From: Bacillota bacterium
GTDB lineage: Bacteria > Bacillota > Clostridia > Peptostreptococcales > Acidaminobacteraceae
Length of the DNA: 44,289 bases
NCBI GenBank assembly: GCA_020161295.1
Contig: JAIUOA010000020.1
Span: 1-44,289, forward strand
Direction: 5' to 3'
A program made the translations under genes and the position numbers. The notes beneath the pieces are model-generated. The model was given only the letters and a program-made list of their open reading frames with translations. It was not told the origin of the DNA and did not search any database. Of the stretch, positions 8,789-16,994 are shown one piece after another; positions within the stretch are counted from its first letter, which is position 1, and the number at the start of each line of letters is the position of its first letter.

Positions 8789-8804
8789 TTAGACAAATGT
8801 CTAA
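8789..8804 (+). promoter_or_regulatory. Perfect 7-2-7 palindrome before the helical-repeat gene
   Basis: TTAGACA-AA-TGTCTAA is an exact inverted repeat that ends six bases before the AAAGGAG ribosome site of the next gene. It could be an operator or a small mRNA stem. No regulator is assigned. It lies in the divergent gap shared with the nqr operon. Confidence 0.45.
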
Positions 8805-8824
8805 ATTAAAAAGGAGTGAACAAA

Positions 8825-10564
8825 ATGCGTAAAGTAATGAAGTCAACATTAGTCATTATGCTAACGCTGGCATTGATCCTTACACAAGTTTCAATGGTGA
8901 CCTACGCGGATAATGGCAAAGGAAATTCGAATAACAATGGTAAAGGCAACTCCGTTACCATCCAAAATAAGGTGCAAGTTTCAGAACAGGCAAAATTAGA
9001 GTTAAGAGAAAAAATTAGAATGATGGTCAGCTTTGGTCAAGGTAACTGGGAAGGTATTCCTAATGGCATGATGAAAAAAGGCTACCTACCCTATGGACTC
9101 GCAAAGAGATACATGAATGGCGATTTCCCTTATGGACTTGCAAAAAGAATTAAAGATTTCCAATTAGGTCAGGAGAAACCACCGGTTGATATCGAAGTGT
9201 TAAAGGCATTGATCGTGACAGCGAAAGGTAAGTTAGTTGGCAAGGCCCCTGCTGAGTATTTGCCAAATGAGTATGCTAATTTTGAGAAAGCAATTGATGA
9301 AGCTGATAGTTTCGTAAAAAACAATTTAACACCTAAAAGTACAGATGTGAAAATTCAAATTGAGAAGTTAAAAGCAGCCATTTTGAAGTTTGAAAATAGC
9401 AAGTATATTCCGAACAGTGATTTGACGACTTTGTATAATCAGTTAAAGGCTTATAATGAAAACTACGGCAGTAAGTTAACCGTGACTAAGCTTCAAATTT
9501 TAACGAACTTGATCGCTGAAATCAAGTTGATTATTGAATCGCCTACCAATGTTCTAACAGTAGGTAAATACAGTGAAATTTTAAGTAAAGCGAAAGCTTT
9601 TGAAGATCCATTATTGGCGCTAAAGGATAAAATCGAAGCTATAAAAGTTAAAATTTACATCGTTCCAAATGCACTTTCACCTGTTCTTAAAAGTAATGAA
9701 GGGATTGATCCAGGTAAATATCTGGTAGGTTCATATAAGGCACTTGAGAACGAGTTGTTAAAAGCCATTTTATTTGTGAAAAACTATTCGAGTGAACCCG
9801 TAGTAAAAATCACTCAAGTAATGACAGATTTACAAAATGCAGAAAAAGCATTTGATAATAATTTAGTATTATCACTCGAAGAAAAAACGACACTTAAATC
9901 AGTACGTGACGAGTTATTCGCTTACTACACAAATTACTATAAGCCAGTTACAAACCCACTTACTGCACTTAAAGCGTTGATCGACAAAATCGATTTACAC
10001 TTTACTACAGTGAACCCAAAACCATACACGCAAGGTGATAAGACTTATTACTATGATTTGATTCCAACTTATTTAAGTGACATTTATACGCAAGTAAAAG
10101 CTGAAATTGGTGCACTCGTCGTTAAAGCGGATGCGATGCTTATCTGGACACTTACAGATGCTGAAGTCGCCGTCGTAACACCACAAAAGAATGCACTTAA
10201 AACAGCTCGTGATGCTGCTGATGCCGCATCGAAATTAGCATCACCAACCTATACGGTTTTAAACACCGCTTATCAAAATCTTGATAAAGCAATGGTTGAT
10301 TTTGAATATGCACTCGAATTATTCAGATTAAAAGGTTTAGTGACAGTGGCAGTAGCTGAAAAAACTGCAGCAAAAGATGTAGACAAAGATGCCGTACCAC
10401 ATCCAAATTTATATGATAAATTGGTGTCGGCACTTGATGCAGCAAATGCGTTAATCGTCTTAGCAGATGATGCAAATTCAACAAACAATCCTACAGTTGC
10501 AGCCGTTAAATCAGCATTTACTGCACTTCAAACAGCAGTAAACGCATTCACCCCAACACTATAA
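8825..10564 (+). CDS. Secreted helical-repeat (FIVAR-like) surface protein
   Basis: A 579-residue exported protein. A GTG at 8816 lies within the AAAGGAG ribosome site, so the ATG at 8825 is taken as the start. Residues 1-28 form a clear Sec signal peptide (basic MRK, long hydrophobic core, cleavage likely after VTYA). A low-complexity NGKGNSNNNGKGN linker follows, then several helical modules of about 70-130 residues with the FIVAR-like pattern: L..LI..A, Y......L..A...A..., then ...V...I..L..A...F. Clear examples are at residues about 120-190 and at the C terminus (VAAVKSAFTALQTAVNAF). There is no LPXTG, SLH or C-terminal membrane anchor. Codon usage is AT-richer than in the neighbouring nqr genes. 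Cell-surface or matrix attachment is a guess; no catalytic motif is seen. Confidence 0.7.
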   Translation: MRKVMKSTLVIMLTLALILTQVSMVTYADNGKGNSNNNGKGNSVTIQNKVQVSEQAKLELREKIRMMVSFGQGNWEGIPNGMMKKGYLPYGLAKRYMNGDFPYGLAKRIKDFQLGQEKPPVDIEVLKALIVTAKGKLVGKAPAEYLPNEYANFEKAIDEADSFVKNNLTPKSTDVKIQIEKLKAAILKFENSKYIPNSDLTTLYNQLKAYNENYGSKLTVTKLQILTNLIAEIKLIIESPTNVLTVGKYSEILSKAKAFEDPLLALKDKIEAIKVKIYIVPNALSPVLKSNEGIDPGKYLVGSYKALENELLKAILFVKNYSSEPVVKITQVMTDLQNAEKAFDNNLVLSLEEKTTLKSVRDELFAYYTNYYKPVTNPLTALKALIDKIDLHFTTVNPKPYTQGDKTYYYDLIPTYLSDIYTQVKAEIGALVVKADAMLIWTLTDAEVAVVTPQKNALKTARDAADAASKLASPTYTVLNTAYQNLDKAMVDFEYALELFRLKGLVTVAVAEKTAAKDVDKDAVPHPNLYDKLVSALDAANALIVLADDANSTNNPTVAAVKSAFTALQTAVNAFTPTL

Positions 10565-10609
10565 CATTTCTACCCGTAACACCCTAATTAGCCCCATTTT
10601 CTATTCAAT

Positions 10610-10656
10610 GCAAGGCGGTTGGACCCTTTTGGGAACGGCCGCCTTGCTATTTTTTG
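10610..10656 (+). terminator. Intrinsic terminator of the helical-repeat gene
   Basis: GCAAGGCGG (10610-10618) pairs with CCGCCTTGC (10639-10647), and inner GGACCC/GGGAAC bases may extend the stem. TATTTTTT follows. Confidence 0.85.
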
Positions 10657-10703
10657 AGGTTACCACAAAATTGCGTTTTTGGGTTATAAATTACCCCGTC
10701 ATA

Positions 10704-10728
10704 TGATATAATGTCATGGGAATTCCCA
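10704..10728 (+). promoter_or_regulatory. Extended -10 promoter with palindrome at the start site
   Basis: TGATATAAT (10704-10712) is an exact TGnTATAAT. A TTATAA at 10684-10689 gives a 17-base spacer. A perfect 12-base palindrome TGGGAATTCCCA (10717-10728) covers the expected transcription start, where an operator would block initiation. Confidence 0.55.
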
Positions 10729-10748
10729 AAAATGAGGATGCAATTAAA

Positions 10749-10821
10749 TAGAGAGAGGTATGGTGAAGTTAGCTTTTAGATCGTGCAAAGGATTGCTAAT
10801 TTAAAGGTCAATGTCGCTCTA
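10749..10821 (+). other. Possible structured 5' leader of the Rossmann/MCP gene
   Basis: The transcript ahead of the next gene can fold. AAGTTAGC (10766-10773) pairs with GCTAATTT (10795-10802), and TAGAG (10749-10753) pairs with CTCTA (10817-10821) as a closing stem. The loop contains GTGCAAAG, faintly like the GEMM CGCAAAG, but the other GEMM motifs are missing. No known riboswitch class is recognised. Confidence 0.25.
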
Positions 10822-10838
10822 CAAATAGGAGTAATGTT

Positions 10839-11621
10839 ATGAAAATAGCCATAGTAGGCGCTGGTACAGGTGGAACGAAGCTTATCGAGTTATTTAGCGA
10901 AATCCGTGAGGTAGAGCTTGCATATGTCATCGATAAAAATATGCAGTCGCCAGGGATTGATGTAGCAAGAAAGTTAGGAATTAGATGCTCAGCTGAGATC
11001 GAAGATATCGACCACAGTGTGGATATGATTATCGAAGCGACTGGAAGCGCGAAGGTTCTGGAAATTTTAAAGTCGAAATTCGGCGATAAAAAACACATCG
11101 TCGATTCCATGGCCGCTCAGATGATGATGTTTATCGTAGATAAGCAAGTGGAAATGCGAAAACGCCTGAACTTCCAGCTTGATGAGATTACGAAAACCAG
11201 CGAGAAATTACACTTAGAGATGAATAATATCGTTAAGATCACAGACGATCTGAACCATATTAATAATGACCTTGCCGAGTCTGCAGCTGTCTCACAGCAG
11301 TTTATCGAGAAAACGGATGAGATGACACGTGCAGTAAATAAAATCACGCAGCAAATTAAGATTTTGGGTCTCAATGCAAACATCGAGGCTGCTCGCGCAG
11401 GTGAGCATGGAAGAGGATTCTCCGTGGTTGCGACAGAGGTGCAAAAGATGTCCGACAGCACCAGCGACTTTGCGTTCCAGATTTCTGAGCTTCTAAAGTC
11501 ACTTCGTGGTGAAAACGAAAAGATTTCGTTAGAAATCTCTAAGCTGAACGACATCTCTGAAAACCAAGTGACCATTACTCAAAAAGTTAAAACCATCGTA
11601 GACGAACTGAAAAACATATAA
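10839..11621 (+). CDS. Soluble chemoreceptor-like protein with N-terminal NAD-type Rossmann domain
   Basis: 260 residues with no membrane helix. Residues 1 to about 105 form a Rossmann fold like that of homoserine/aspartate dehydrogenases: GxGxxG at 7-12 (GAGTGG), an acidic residue after the second strand (VIDK), and IIEATGS around 66-72. A coiled coil leads into a methyl-accepting-chemotaxis signalling hairpin, whose tip GLNANIEAARAGEHGRGF (about 177-194) is close to the universal LNAAIEAARAGE.GRGF consensus. The hairpin is short and the dehydrogenase catalytic half is absent, so a sensor rather than an enzyme is inferred. It would read NAD(H), NADP(H) or a related ligand and signal to CheA/CheW or another partner in the cytoplasm. 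The start is set by AGGAG (10827-10831). The gene stands alone between a promoter and a terminator. Confidence 0.75.
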   Translation: MKIAIVGAGTGGTKLIELFSEIREVELAYVIDKNMQSPGIDVARKLGIRCSAEIEDIDHSVDMIIEATGSAKVLEILKSKFGDKKHIVDSMAAQMMMFIVDKQVEMRKRLNFQLDEITKTSEKLHLEMNNIVKITDDLNHINNDLAESAAVSQQFIEKTDEMTRAVNKITQQIKILGLNANIEAARAGEHGRGFSVVATEVQKMSDSTSDFAFQISELLKSLRGENEKISLEISKLNDISENQVTITQKVKTIVDELKNI

Positions 11622-11640
11622 AGTTAATTAATAATCTCAG

Positions 11641-11677
11641 CAGAGGAGGGTGCAAGTCATGTAACCTTCTCTGTTTT
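11641..11677 (+). terminator. Intrinsic terminator
   Basis: CAGAGGAGG (11641-11649) pairs with CCTTCTCTG (11665-11673) over nine pairs including one wobble. TTTT follows. Confidence 0.7.
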
Positions 11678-11702
11678 CAGTTGTAGAGAATTACTAAAAA
11701 AA

Positions 11703-11731
11703 TTGCGCCTCAGGTTGCATTAGGGTAGAAT
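11703..11731 (+). promoter_or_regulatory. Promoter of the aldo/keto reductase operon
   Basis: TTGCGC (11703-11708) and TAGAAT (11726-11731) are separated by 17 bases, 34 bases ahead of the ATG. The prepilin peptidase promoter at 14993-15021 has a very similar form. Confidence 0.6.
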
Positions 11732-11764
11732 TAACCTGTAGATTGGCGCTTACCGGAGGCGGAC

Positions 11765-12982
11765 ATGAATTATAGAACAGTTAAACCCACTGGTGATCAG
11801 GTTTCACTATTAGGCTATGGTGGCATGCGGTTTCCTACAATCTCGGGAAAAATAGATGAAGCTAAAGCCATGAGGCAGCTCAGGTCAGCCATCGATGCAG
11901 GAGTGAACTACATAGATACCGCCTATTTCTATCATGGCGGTCAAAGCGAGTCGTTTATCGGAAGGGCGCTTAAGGACGGTTACAGAGAAAAAGTTAAGAT
12001 TGCTACCAAGTTGCCACCTTGGCTTGTAAACGTTACCAGTGACATGACACGGATTTTTGAAGACCAGCTTAAAAGACTTGATGTGGCAGTAATTGATTAT
12101 TACTTACTGCACGCTTTAAACCGTGAGAACTGGGAAAAGTTTAAAGCCCTTGAGGTGCTCACGTTTTTAACCGATTTAAAAGCGACGGGCAAAATTGAGC
12201 ATGTGGGCTTTTCGTTTCATGGTGATCGAGAGAATTTTAAAGAAATCGTCGATGCTTATCCATGGGATTTCTGCCAGATTCAATATAATATTCTAGATGA
12301 GTTTAATCAGGCAGGAAGAGAAGGTCTAAGGTACGCCGCATCAAAAGGGATGGCAGTATTTGTAATGGAGCCACTTCGTGGTGGAACCTTAGTAAATCGC
12401 ATGCCTGCTGAGGTACTTAAACTCTATAAGGAAAAAGAGCCGACCTGGACACCCGCAGAGTGGGCACTAAACTGGCTTTGGGCACAGCCTGAGGTCACTA
12501 TGGTGCTATCGGGGATGACAGAAGACGAACACATTAGCGAGAACTTGAGGATCGCAGGTGCCGTACATGAGCAGCCATTTGATGCCACGCATGAGGCGGT
12601 GGTGAAAAAGGCGAAGGAAACCTATCTGTCACTTCAGAAGGTGCCTTGCACGGGCTGTCAGTACTGTTTACCATGTCCGTTTGGCGTGGATATTCCCAGA
12701 TGCTTCGATTTGTATAATTCGAAGTATTTGCTGAAGCAGAAGGTGGGGACGTTTTACTGGATGCAGCTGGGCGGCGTAAATGGTAAGCCGAGCTATGCCT
12801 CACTGTGTAGACGGTGCGGAAAATGTCTTGAGCATTGTCCACAATCCATACAGATTCCAGATAGGCTTGATGAGGTGGCGAAGGACATGGAAGGGCCATT
12901 TATGAAGCCTGCACTTAAGACCGCAGCCAGCGCTATTAAAATCTATACGCGTTTGAAAAGAAGAACTAGAGGAGCAAAATAA
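11765..12982 (+). CDS. Aldo/keto reductase with C-terminal ferredoxin (2x[4Fe-4S]) domain
   Basis: A 405-residue cytoplasmic redox enzyme. Residues 1 to about 275 are an aldo/keto reductase TIM barrel with the catalytic tetrad Asp51, Tyr56, Lys82 and His116. A ferredoxin-like tail follows with CTGCQYCLPCP and CRRCGKCLEHCP, two four-cysteine [4Fe-4S] motifs. This family is widespread in anaerobes and is usually annotated as a ferredoxin-linked or predicted oxidoreductase. Its substrates are mostly unknown, and reduction of carbonyl compounds with electrons exchanged through the clusters is inferred. The start is fixed by CGGAGG. It is followed after one base by the exporter-like gene, so the two are co-transcribed and possibly functionally linked. 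Confidence 0.88.
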   Translation: MNYRTVKPTGDQVSLLGYGGMRFPTISGKIDEAKAMRQLRSAIDAGVNYIDTAYFYHGGQSESFIGRALKDGYREKVKIATKLPPWLVNVTSDMTRIFEDQLKRLDVAVIDYYLLHALNRENWEKFKALEVLTFLTDLKATGKIEHVGFSFHGDRENFKEIVDAYPWDFCQIQYNILDEFNQAGREGLRYAASKGMAVFVMEPLRGGTLVNRMPAEVLKLYKEKEPTWTPAEWALNWLWAQPEVTMVLSGMTEDEHISENLRIAGAVHEQPFDATHEAVVKKAKETYLSLQKVPCTGCQYCLPCPFGVDIPRCFDLYNSKYLLKQKVGTFYWMQLGGVNGKPSYASLCRRCGKCLEHCPQSIQIPDRLDEVAKDMEGPFMKPALKTAASAIKIYTRLKRRTRGAK

Positions 12983-12983
12983 A

Positions 12984-13982
12984 ATGAATTGGTTTTTTGA
13001 GAGGATTAAATTAAGTCGCCAAGCGGTTCTGTTTGATTCCTATCTATACCTTTTAAAAGGATTTTTAAGTATATTGACGGGGTATATTTTATTCCATGAT
13101 CATCCGATCATCGGCAGAGATATGATTTCCTTGTTTTTCGCCACCATGCTGACGCTGGAGCCGGTGAACATCATCGGGATGAAAAGTGGACTGGATCAGA
13201 TTAAGGCGTCCATCCTCGGCGGTGTGGTGACAGCCATTATCGTCAGCCTATTCGGTGTGAACATGTGGACGATTCCCATGGGGGTCATCATTACCATGTA
13301 TATCTCGCTTAAATTTAACTGGCGATTCGTGTCACCAGTGGCGATTTTTACTGCGATTTATATGACGCAGTATATCCAGCTGGATGCATTCGGCGAACCG
13401 AGCATGTGGCTCACTTTACGTCTCAGACTATTTGCACTTGGTGCAGGTATCGCCATCGCCATCTTTTATAATTATGTATTTTCACGATTTTTCCACGCGT
13501 CCATGCTTAAAAAGCGCGTAACCTATATACTGGAAAGCCTTGTGGCGTACCTCGGTGAGTACAGCAGCACAGAGGGACAGGGCGATTTAAAACCGCTTAA
13601 AACGAAGATTACAGGTCTGTTTGCTGATATCGACCTCGTCATCAGTCATGTTCAGGATTTTAAAAAGGTAAAAGAGGATGGGCTGCCGTATGACGCCTAT
13701 GGCTGTGCATTGTCTGAGCTCAGAGATTTTACGCATTACCTTCTCGATGTGATCATGTACCGCATGAAGCATCCTACAGGTGCGGCGGATTTGGAAACGC
13801 TGGCTACTTTCAGCAAGCTACTCTGTGAGATCCATCAGACTATAAATGATAAAAACAGCGACCGAAAGGCATTAACTCAGGGAGTTAAGCGCAATCAGTC
13901 GCTGTCTATAGAGGAAGATAGCTATTTATCGGCGATGCATCAGGCATGCCTAAACGCAGCGAAGTGTTTCTTACAGGGATAA
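12984..13982 (+). CDS. Aromatic acid exporter family (ArAE_1/DUF939-like) membrane protein
   Basis: A 332-residue protein. Its N-terminal half (about 20-170) holds roughly six hydrophobic helices with the GRDMISLFFATMLTLEP and SLKFNW segments typical of the FUSC/ArAE_1 family. The C-terminal half (about 175-332) is soluble and helical. Members of this family are predicted to export small aromatic or other organic acids. It begins one base after the aldo/keto reductase stop, implying translational coupling. Its last 12 bases overlap the 3' end of the minus-strand coiled-coil gene. The specificity is not visible from sequence. Confidence 0.7.
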   Translation: MNWFFERIKLSRQAVLFDSYLYLLKGFLSILTGYILFHDHPIIGRDMISLFFATMLTLEPVNIIGMKSGLDQIKASILGGVVTAIIVSLFGVNMWTIPMGVIITMYISLKFNWRFVSPVAIFTAIYMTQYIQLDAFGEPSMWLTLRLRLFALGAGIAIAIFYNYVFSRFFHASMLKKRVTYILESLVAYLGEYSSTEGQGDLKPLKTKITGLFADIDLVISHVQDFKKVKEDGLPYDAYGCALSELRDFTHYLLDVIMYRMKHPTGAADLETLATFSKLLCEIHQTINDKNSDRKALTQGVKRNQSLSIEEDSYLSAMHQACLNAAKCFLQG

Positions 13983-14897
13983 GAGCACTTCGTTTCTTTT
14001 TTTGGTGACGTCTTGTATCGCGAGCTGTGTCTCCGTTTGAAGCTTCGTCAGCTGCTTTAGTAAAAGCTCTGTGGTGTCATAGTTTGAGTTAATGCTGTCA
14101 TAAGCGCGGTTGATTTCATCCTGTACTGATAAATCCGAAAAGATATTATCGAAGAACACATCAAAGGTTTTAGACAGCGAGTCAATTTCCACCATTTCGA
14201 TGCTAAGGACCAGCTTGAGATCGTCTAACTCGCGTTTTAGCAGCTGTGCCTTTTCACTGGAATCCTGTATATAGCCTGAAGCCCGTTTGATGTGGTCGTG
14301 CTTCACCATGCTGGAGATCAGGTCACCACCAAGGATGTCGAACATCCCCCAGTTTTTCGCTGAGCTGAGGTCCTCTTTAGCGCTGGTTAAGCTTAGAAGT
14401 AGCTTTCGAGCGGCGATAAGGGCTTCATCGATTTCCTTGCTACGCGTTTTCAGATTTAAAATTTCTGATTCAAAAGCATCCAGCGAAGTGATGCCGTTTT
14501 GTGTGGCCCAGACGCGCTTGGCAGCCAGTAATCGCTCATATTCCATGTCGATGCCTGCCAGGGCATCTATCTGATCTGTTAATGAATTGATTTCCTCTTG
14601 ATCAGCCTTGATTCGGGCCAGTAGCTCGTCATGCTTAAACTGTGCCAGCTGCATCTCGCGAAATTCGCGATCCTTTTCTTCTTCATAATGGTTGCTAAAG
14701 AGCTTCAAAAGCTTTTTAACGGATAGCCCTTCGAGTTTGCGATAGTCGCTGGTCTCTTTTTTTAGTTCGGATTGGAGGCGAATTTCCTCATGCGATAGCG
14801 TGCTGAGTTCTTCTGCGATGCGTTTGCGTTTTTTTGTCAGTACTTCTTTTTGCGCCATGAGTCTTGCGAGCTCATCTAAGCGTTCAAAATCGTGCAT
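13971..14897 (-). CDS. Hypothetical coiled-coil protein
   Basis: A 308-residue soluble protein, largely alpha-helical. Long heptad-like stretches lie at about residues 5-60, 78-115, 140-175 and 215-300, rich in Glu, Lys, Leu and Asp. A distinctive less helical segment, NWGMFDILGGDLISSMVKHDHI (about 180-201), interrupts them. No signal peptide or membrane helix is present. I do not recognise a named family. The architecture suggests a scaffold or structural protein. The start is set by AGGAGG five bases before the ATG. A TATAAT (minus strand, 14935-14930) lies about 33 bases upstream of the ATG. It converges on, and overlaps by 12 bases, the exporter-like gene. Confidence 0.7.
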   Translation of the reverse strand: MHDFERLDELARLMAQKEVLTKKRKRIAEELSTLSHEEIRLQSELKKETSDYRKLEGLSVKKLLKLFSNHYEEEKDREFREMQLAQFKHDELLARIKADQEEINSLTDQIDALAGIDMEYERLLAAKRVWATQNGITSLDAFESEILNLKTRSKEIDEALIAARKLLLSLTSAKEDLSSAKNWGMFDILGGDLISSMVKHDHIKRASGYIQDSSEKAQLLKRELDDLKLVLSIEMVEIDSLSKTFDVFFDNIFSDLSVQDEINRAYDSINSNYDTTELLLKQLTKLQTETQLAIQDVTKKRNEVLLSL

Positions 14898-14929
14898 TGT
14901 GTCCTCCTATACCTTATATCATCATGGCT

Positions 14930-14935
14930 ATTATA
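14930..14935 (-). promoter_or_regulatory. Candidate -10 of the coiled-coil gene
   Basis: TATAAT on the minus strand at a suitable distance from the ATG at 14897. The upstream -35 region is weak, so this is tentative. Confidence 0.35.
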
Positions 14936-14992
14936 CCCATTAAATATTAGATACCAGTCATATTTTGATTAAAAATGTATTAAACCACATGG

Positions 14993-15021
14993 TTGCGCCA
15001 GATTAGCCCTTGTGCTAGACT
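14993..15021 (+). promoter_or_regulatory. Promoter of the prepilin peptidase gene
   Basis: TTGCGC (14993-14998), a 17-base spacer, then TAGACT (15016-15021) preceded by TGC, giving an extended -10. The ribosome site GGAGG lies at 15045-15049. Confidence 0.55.
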
Positions 15022-15054
15022 TGTGATACGGAATATTACACTGTGGAGGTCTTT

Positions 15055-15846
15055 ATGAACCCATACGATATCGTGCTCATCGCCATCATCTTCATACTGG
15101 GAAGTGTTATCGGCTCCTTTCTTAATGTGTGTATATACCGTATTCCCGCTGGTATCAGTATCGTAACACCCAGGTCTCGGTGCGGAAGCTGTGGACGAAC
15201 GCTATCCAGCATCGATCTTATCCCCATCCTAAGCTGGATTTTTCTAAAGGGAAAATGCCGAACCTGTGGCGAGAAGATTTCCCCGCGGTATGCCCTAGTG
15301 GAAGCGCTGGAAGGTCTTTTATACGTCGCCATCTTTTATCGTTTCGGCTTAAGCGCCGTCACTCCCGTTATGTGGCTGTTTATTTCGATCCTCACTGTAG
15401 TGTTTTTCATCGACCTCGATCATCAAATCATCCCGAACAAGGTTGTACTTTTCGGGCTCGTTAGTGGGCTGATTCCAGTGATACTTTACTGGTCTCAAGG
15501 ATATCCCCCTTATCAAAGTGGCGTTTGGTATGAGCCGCTTTTGGGTCTCGCTGTTCCATTTTCAATTATGCTAGGCATCGCCTTGTTATCTGTCCTTCTG
15601 TTCAAACAGAGTGGCATCGGTATGGGCGATGTGAAAATCTATGCCCCTATAGGTCTATTCATCGGCTGGAAGCTGGCCCTCATGAGCATCTGGTTCGCCT
15701 TTTTTTTCGGCGGCTTGTTTGGCCTATTATGGATATTTATTTTCAAACGCGATAAGAAAGAGATGATTCCGTTTGCGCCATTTATCGTCATTGGGGTATT
15801 AATGGCGGTGTTTTGGGGGGAACAATTACTTCTTTATTTGTATTGA
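15055..15846 (+). CDS. pilD: Bifunctional prepilin peptidase / N-methyltransferase PilD
   Basis: A 263-residue polytopic membrane protein, normal length for PilD/GspO. The N-terminal segment GSVIGSFLNVCIYRIP and the zinc-type pairs CGSC and CRTC (about 43-46 and 67-70) mark the methyltransferase half. The aspartic protease half has its first catalytic Asp in FFIDLDHQIIPN and its second in GMGDVKI, the GxGD motif of A24 peptidases. It should cleave prepilins after the conserved Gly (GG|FTLIE here) and methylate the new N-terminal Phe. An in-frame GTG at 15043 overlaps the ribosome site, so the ATG at 15055 is chosen. It lies 2 kb upstream of the pilus operon with its own promoter and terminator. 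A second, shorter A24 peptidase lies at 31395. Confidence 0.92.
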   Translation: MNPYDIVLIAIIFILGSVIGSFLNVCIYRIPAGISIVTPRSRCGSCGRTLSSIDLIPILSWIFLKGKCRTCGEKISPRYALVEALEGLLYVAIFYRFGLSAVTPVMWLFISILTVVFFIDLDHQIIPNKVVLFGLVSGLIPVILYWSQGYPPYQSGVWYEPLLGLAVPFSIMLGIALLSVLLFKQSGIGMGDVKIYAPIGLFIGWKLALMSIWFAFFFGGLFGLLWIFIFKRDKKEMIPFAPFIVIGVLMAVFWGEQLLLYLY

Positions 15847-15906
15847 GTGTAAAGAAAACGAGCACTTCAAAATGAAATTGGCATATCAATTCGTTTAAAA
15901 AGTAAG

Positions 15907-15937
15907 AAAGTGTAAAAATTAACTTACACTTTTTTTG
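15907..15937 (+). terminator. Intrinsic terminator after pilD
   Basis: AAAGTGTAA (15907-15915) pairs with TTACACTTT (15924-15932) and continues into a T run. Confidence 0.75.
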
Positions 15938-16064
15938 TTTTTTGAATCAAGTATAAACCAAACGTTACAGTCGCTTAATGGTTAACCTTCAAGGTGTTGA
16001 AATTGCATATGTAAAGGATGGCATCGTAATTGCTAATATAATATTGACACATTAGGAGGACGAG

Positions 16065-16883
16065 ATGCATCCGAAATTAGAACAGATTATTCAAATGGTA
16101 CCTATAATATTACAGACTACGACGAGAGACACGGCTGTCGCCGTTACAGATTTAAGTCATTACGTTTATTATCAGCCAGGAGAAATGTTGAATCATCGAG
16201 TTAAATCTGGAGATGTATTAAAGGATGGTTCTCTCGTAAGAGAAGCGATGCGACAAAGAAAGCGACTGACGGCATTCATGGATGCTAAGTTGTTCGGCGT
16301 CGCTTATATCGGCATAGCGATTCCACTATATGATGAATCGGATGCAGTAATTGGAACTGTTTTTATCGGTGAGAATACTGAAAAGCAAGAAATTCTAAAG
16401 CATATGGCTAATGATCTTTCAGATCATTTAGGTGAGATGTCAGATTTTACGATGAAAATTTCACAAAAAACTGACCAGCTCAGTAAAACTTTGGAAATGT
16501 TAACTGAATTGAACACACTATTCGGTACAAAACTCAATCGAATTGGGCAGTTCACAGAAAGTCTCCAAAACATTTCAAAAAAAACCAACATGTTAGGGAT
16601 TAATGCATCCATAGAATCGGCGCGACTAGGCGTTAATGGAAGAGGCTTTGCTGTTGTAGCTGAGGAAATTAGCTTATTAGCGAAGCAGAGTAACCACTCC
16701 TCTTTAAATATCAACGAAATGGCCATAGACATTTTGAACGATAATGCTCACATGAATGATGCACTTATGCAGGTCGTCGATTATTTTGCACAGACACATG
16801 CATACTTGCAAACGCTTATTCAAAATATCGAAAGCACTTATAGTATGGTTCAAGAACTTACAAGTATGTCTGAAAGTATATAA
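16065..16883 (+). CDS. Soluble chemoreceptor-like protein with N-terminal sensor domain
   Basis: 272 residues without a membrane segment. Residues 1 to about 110 form an alpha/beta sensor of the PAS/Cache-like kind, with strands such as [27 protein letters not shown] and AVIGTVFIG. The rest is a methyl-accepting-type helical hairpin whose tip is [26 protein letters not shown] written across about 181-206. It resembles Bacillus YfmS-like short cytoplasmic receptors. It probably senses an intracellular ligand and signals through CheW/CheA or a pilus-associated partner. AGGAGG lies upstream and TATAAT at 16037-16042 is a possible -10. It sits directly before the pilus operon and has its own terminator, so a link to twitching or surface behaviour is only positional. 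Confidence 0.8.
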   Translation: MHPKLEQIIQMVPIILQTTTRDTAVAVTDLSHYVYYQPGEMLNHRVKSGDVLKDGSLVREAMRQRKRLTAFMDAKLFGVAYIGIAIPLYDESDAVIGTVFIGENTEKQEILKHMANDLSDHLGEMSDFTMKISQKTDQLSKTLEMLTELNTLFGTKLNRIGQFTESLQNISKKTNMLGINASIESARLGVNGRGFAVVAEEISLLAKQSNHSSLNINEMAIDILNDNAHMNDALMQVVDYFAQTHAYLQTLIQNIESTYSMVQELTSMSESI

Positions 16884-16893
16884 CCCTACCCCT

Positions 16894-16921
16894 GGACAGT
16901 TGAAAAACTGTCACTTTTTTT
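16894..16921 (+). terminator. Intrinsic terminator
   Basis: GACAGTT-GAAA-AACTGTC (16895-16912) is a perfect 7-bp stem with a GNRA-type loop. An AC and a run of seven Ts follow. Confidence 0.85.
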
Positions 16922-16955
16922 GTGTAATGCATTAGAATTTACACAACATATTGTG

Positions 16956-16984
16956 TTTACATTTAATAAGGCATATTGTATAAT
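16956..16984 (+). promoter_or_regulatory. Promoter of the type IV pilus operon
   Basis: TTTACA (16956-16961), a 17-base spacer and TATAAT (16979-16984). Initiation near 16991 would place the riboswitch at the very 5' end of the transcript. Confidence 0.8.
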
Positions 16985-16994
16985 TTACTAATAA

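Noticed and set aside
10740..10838. A second c-di-GMP riboswitch, because of GTGCAAAG and a two-stem fold
   Set aside because: GGCAAA, the GNRA-capped hairpin and the CTATGAC-type receptor side are all missing; kept only as an unassigned leader.
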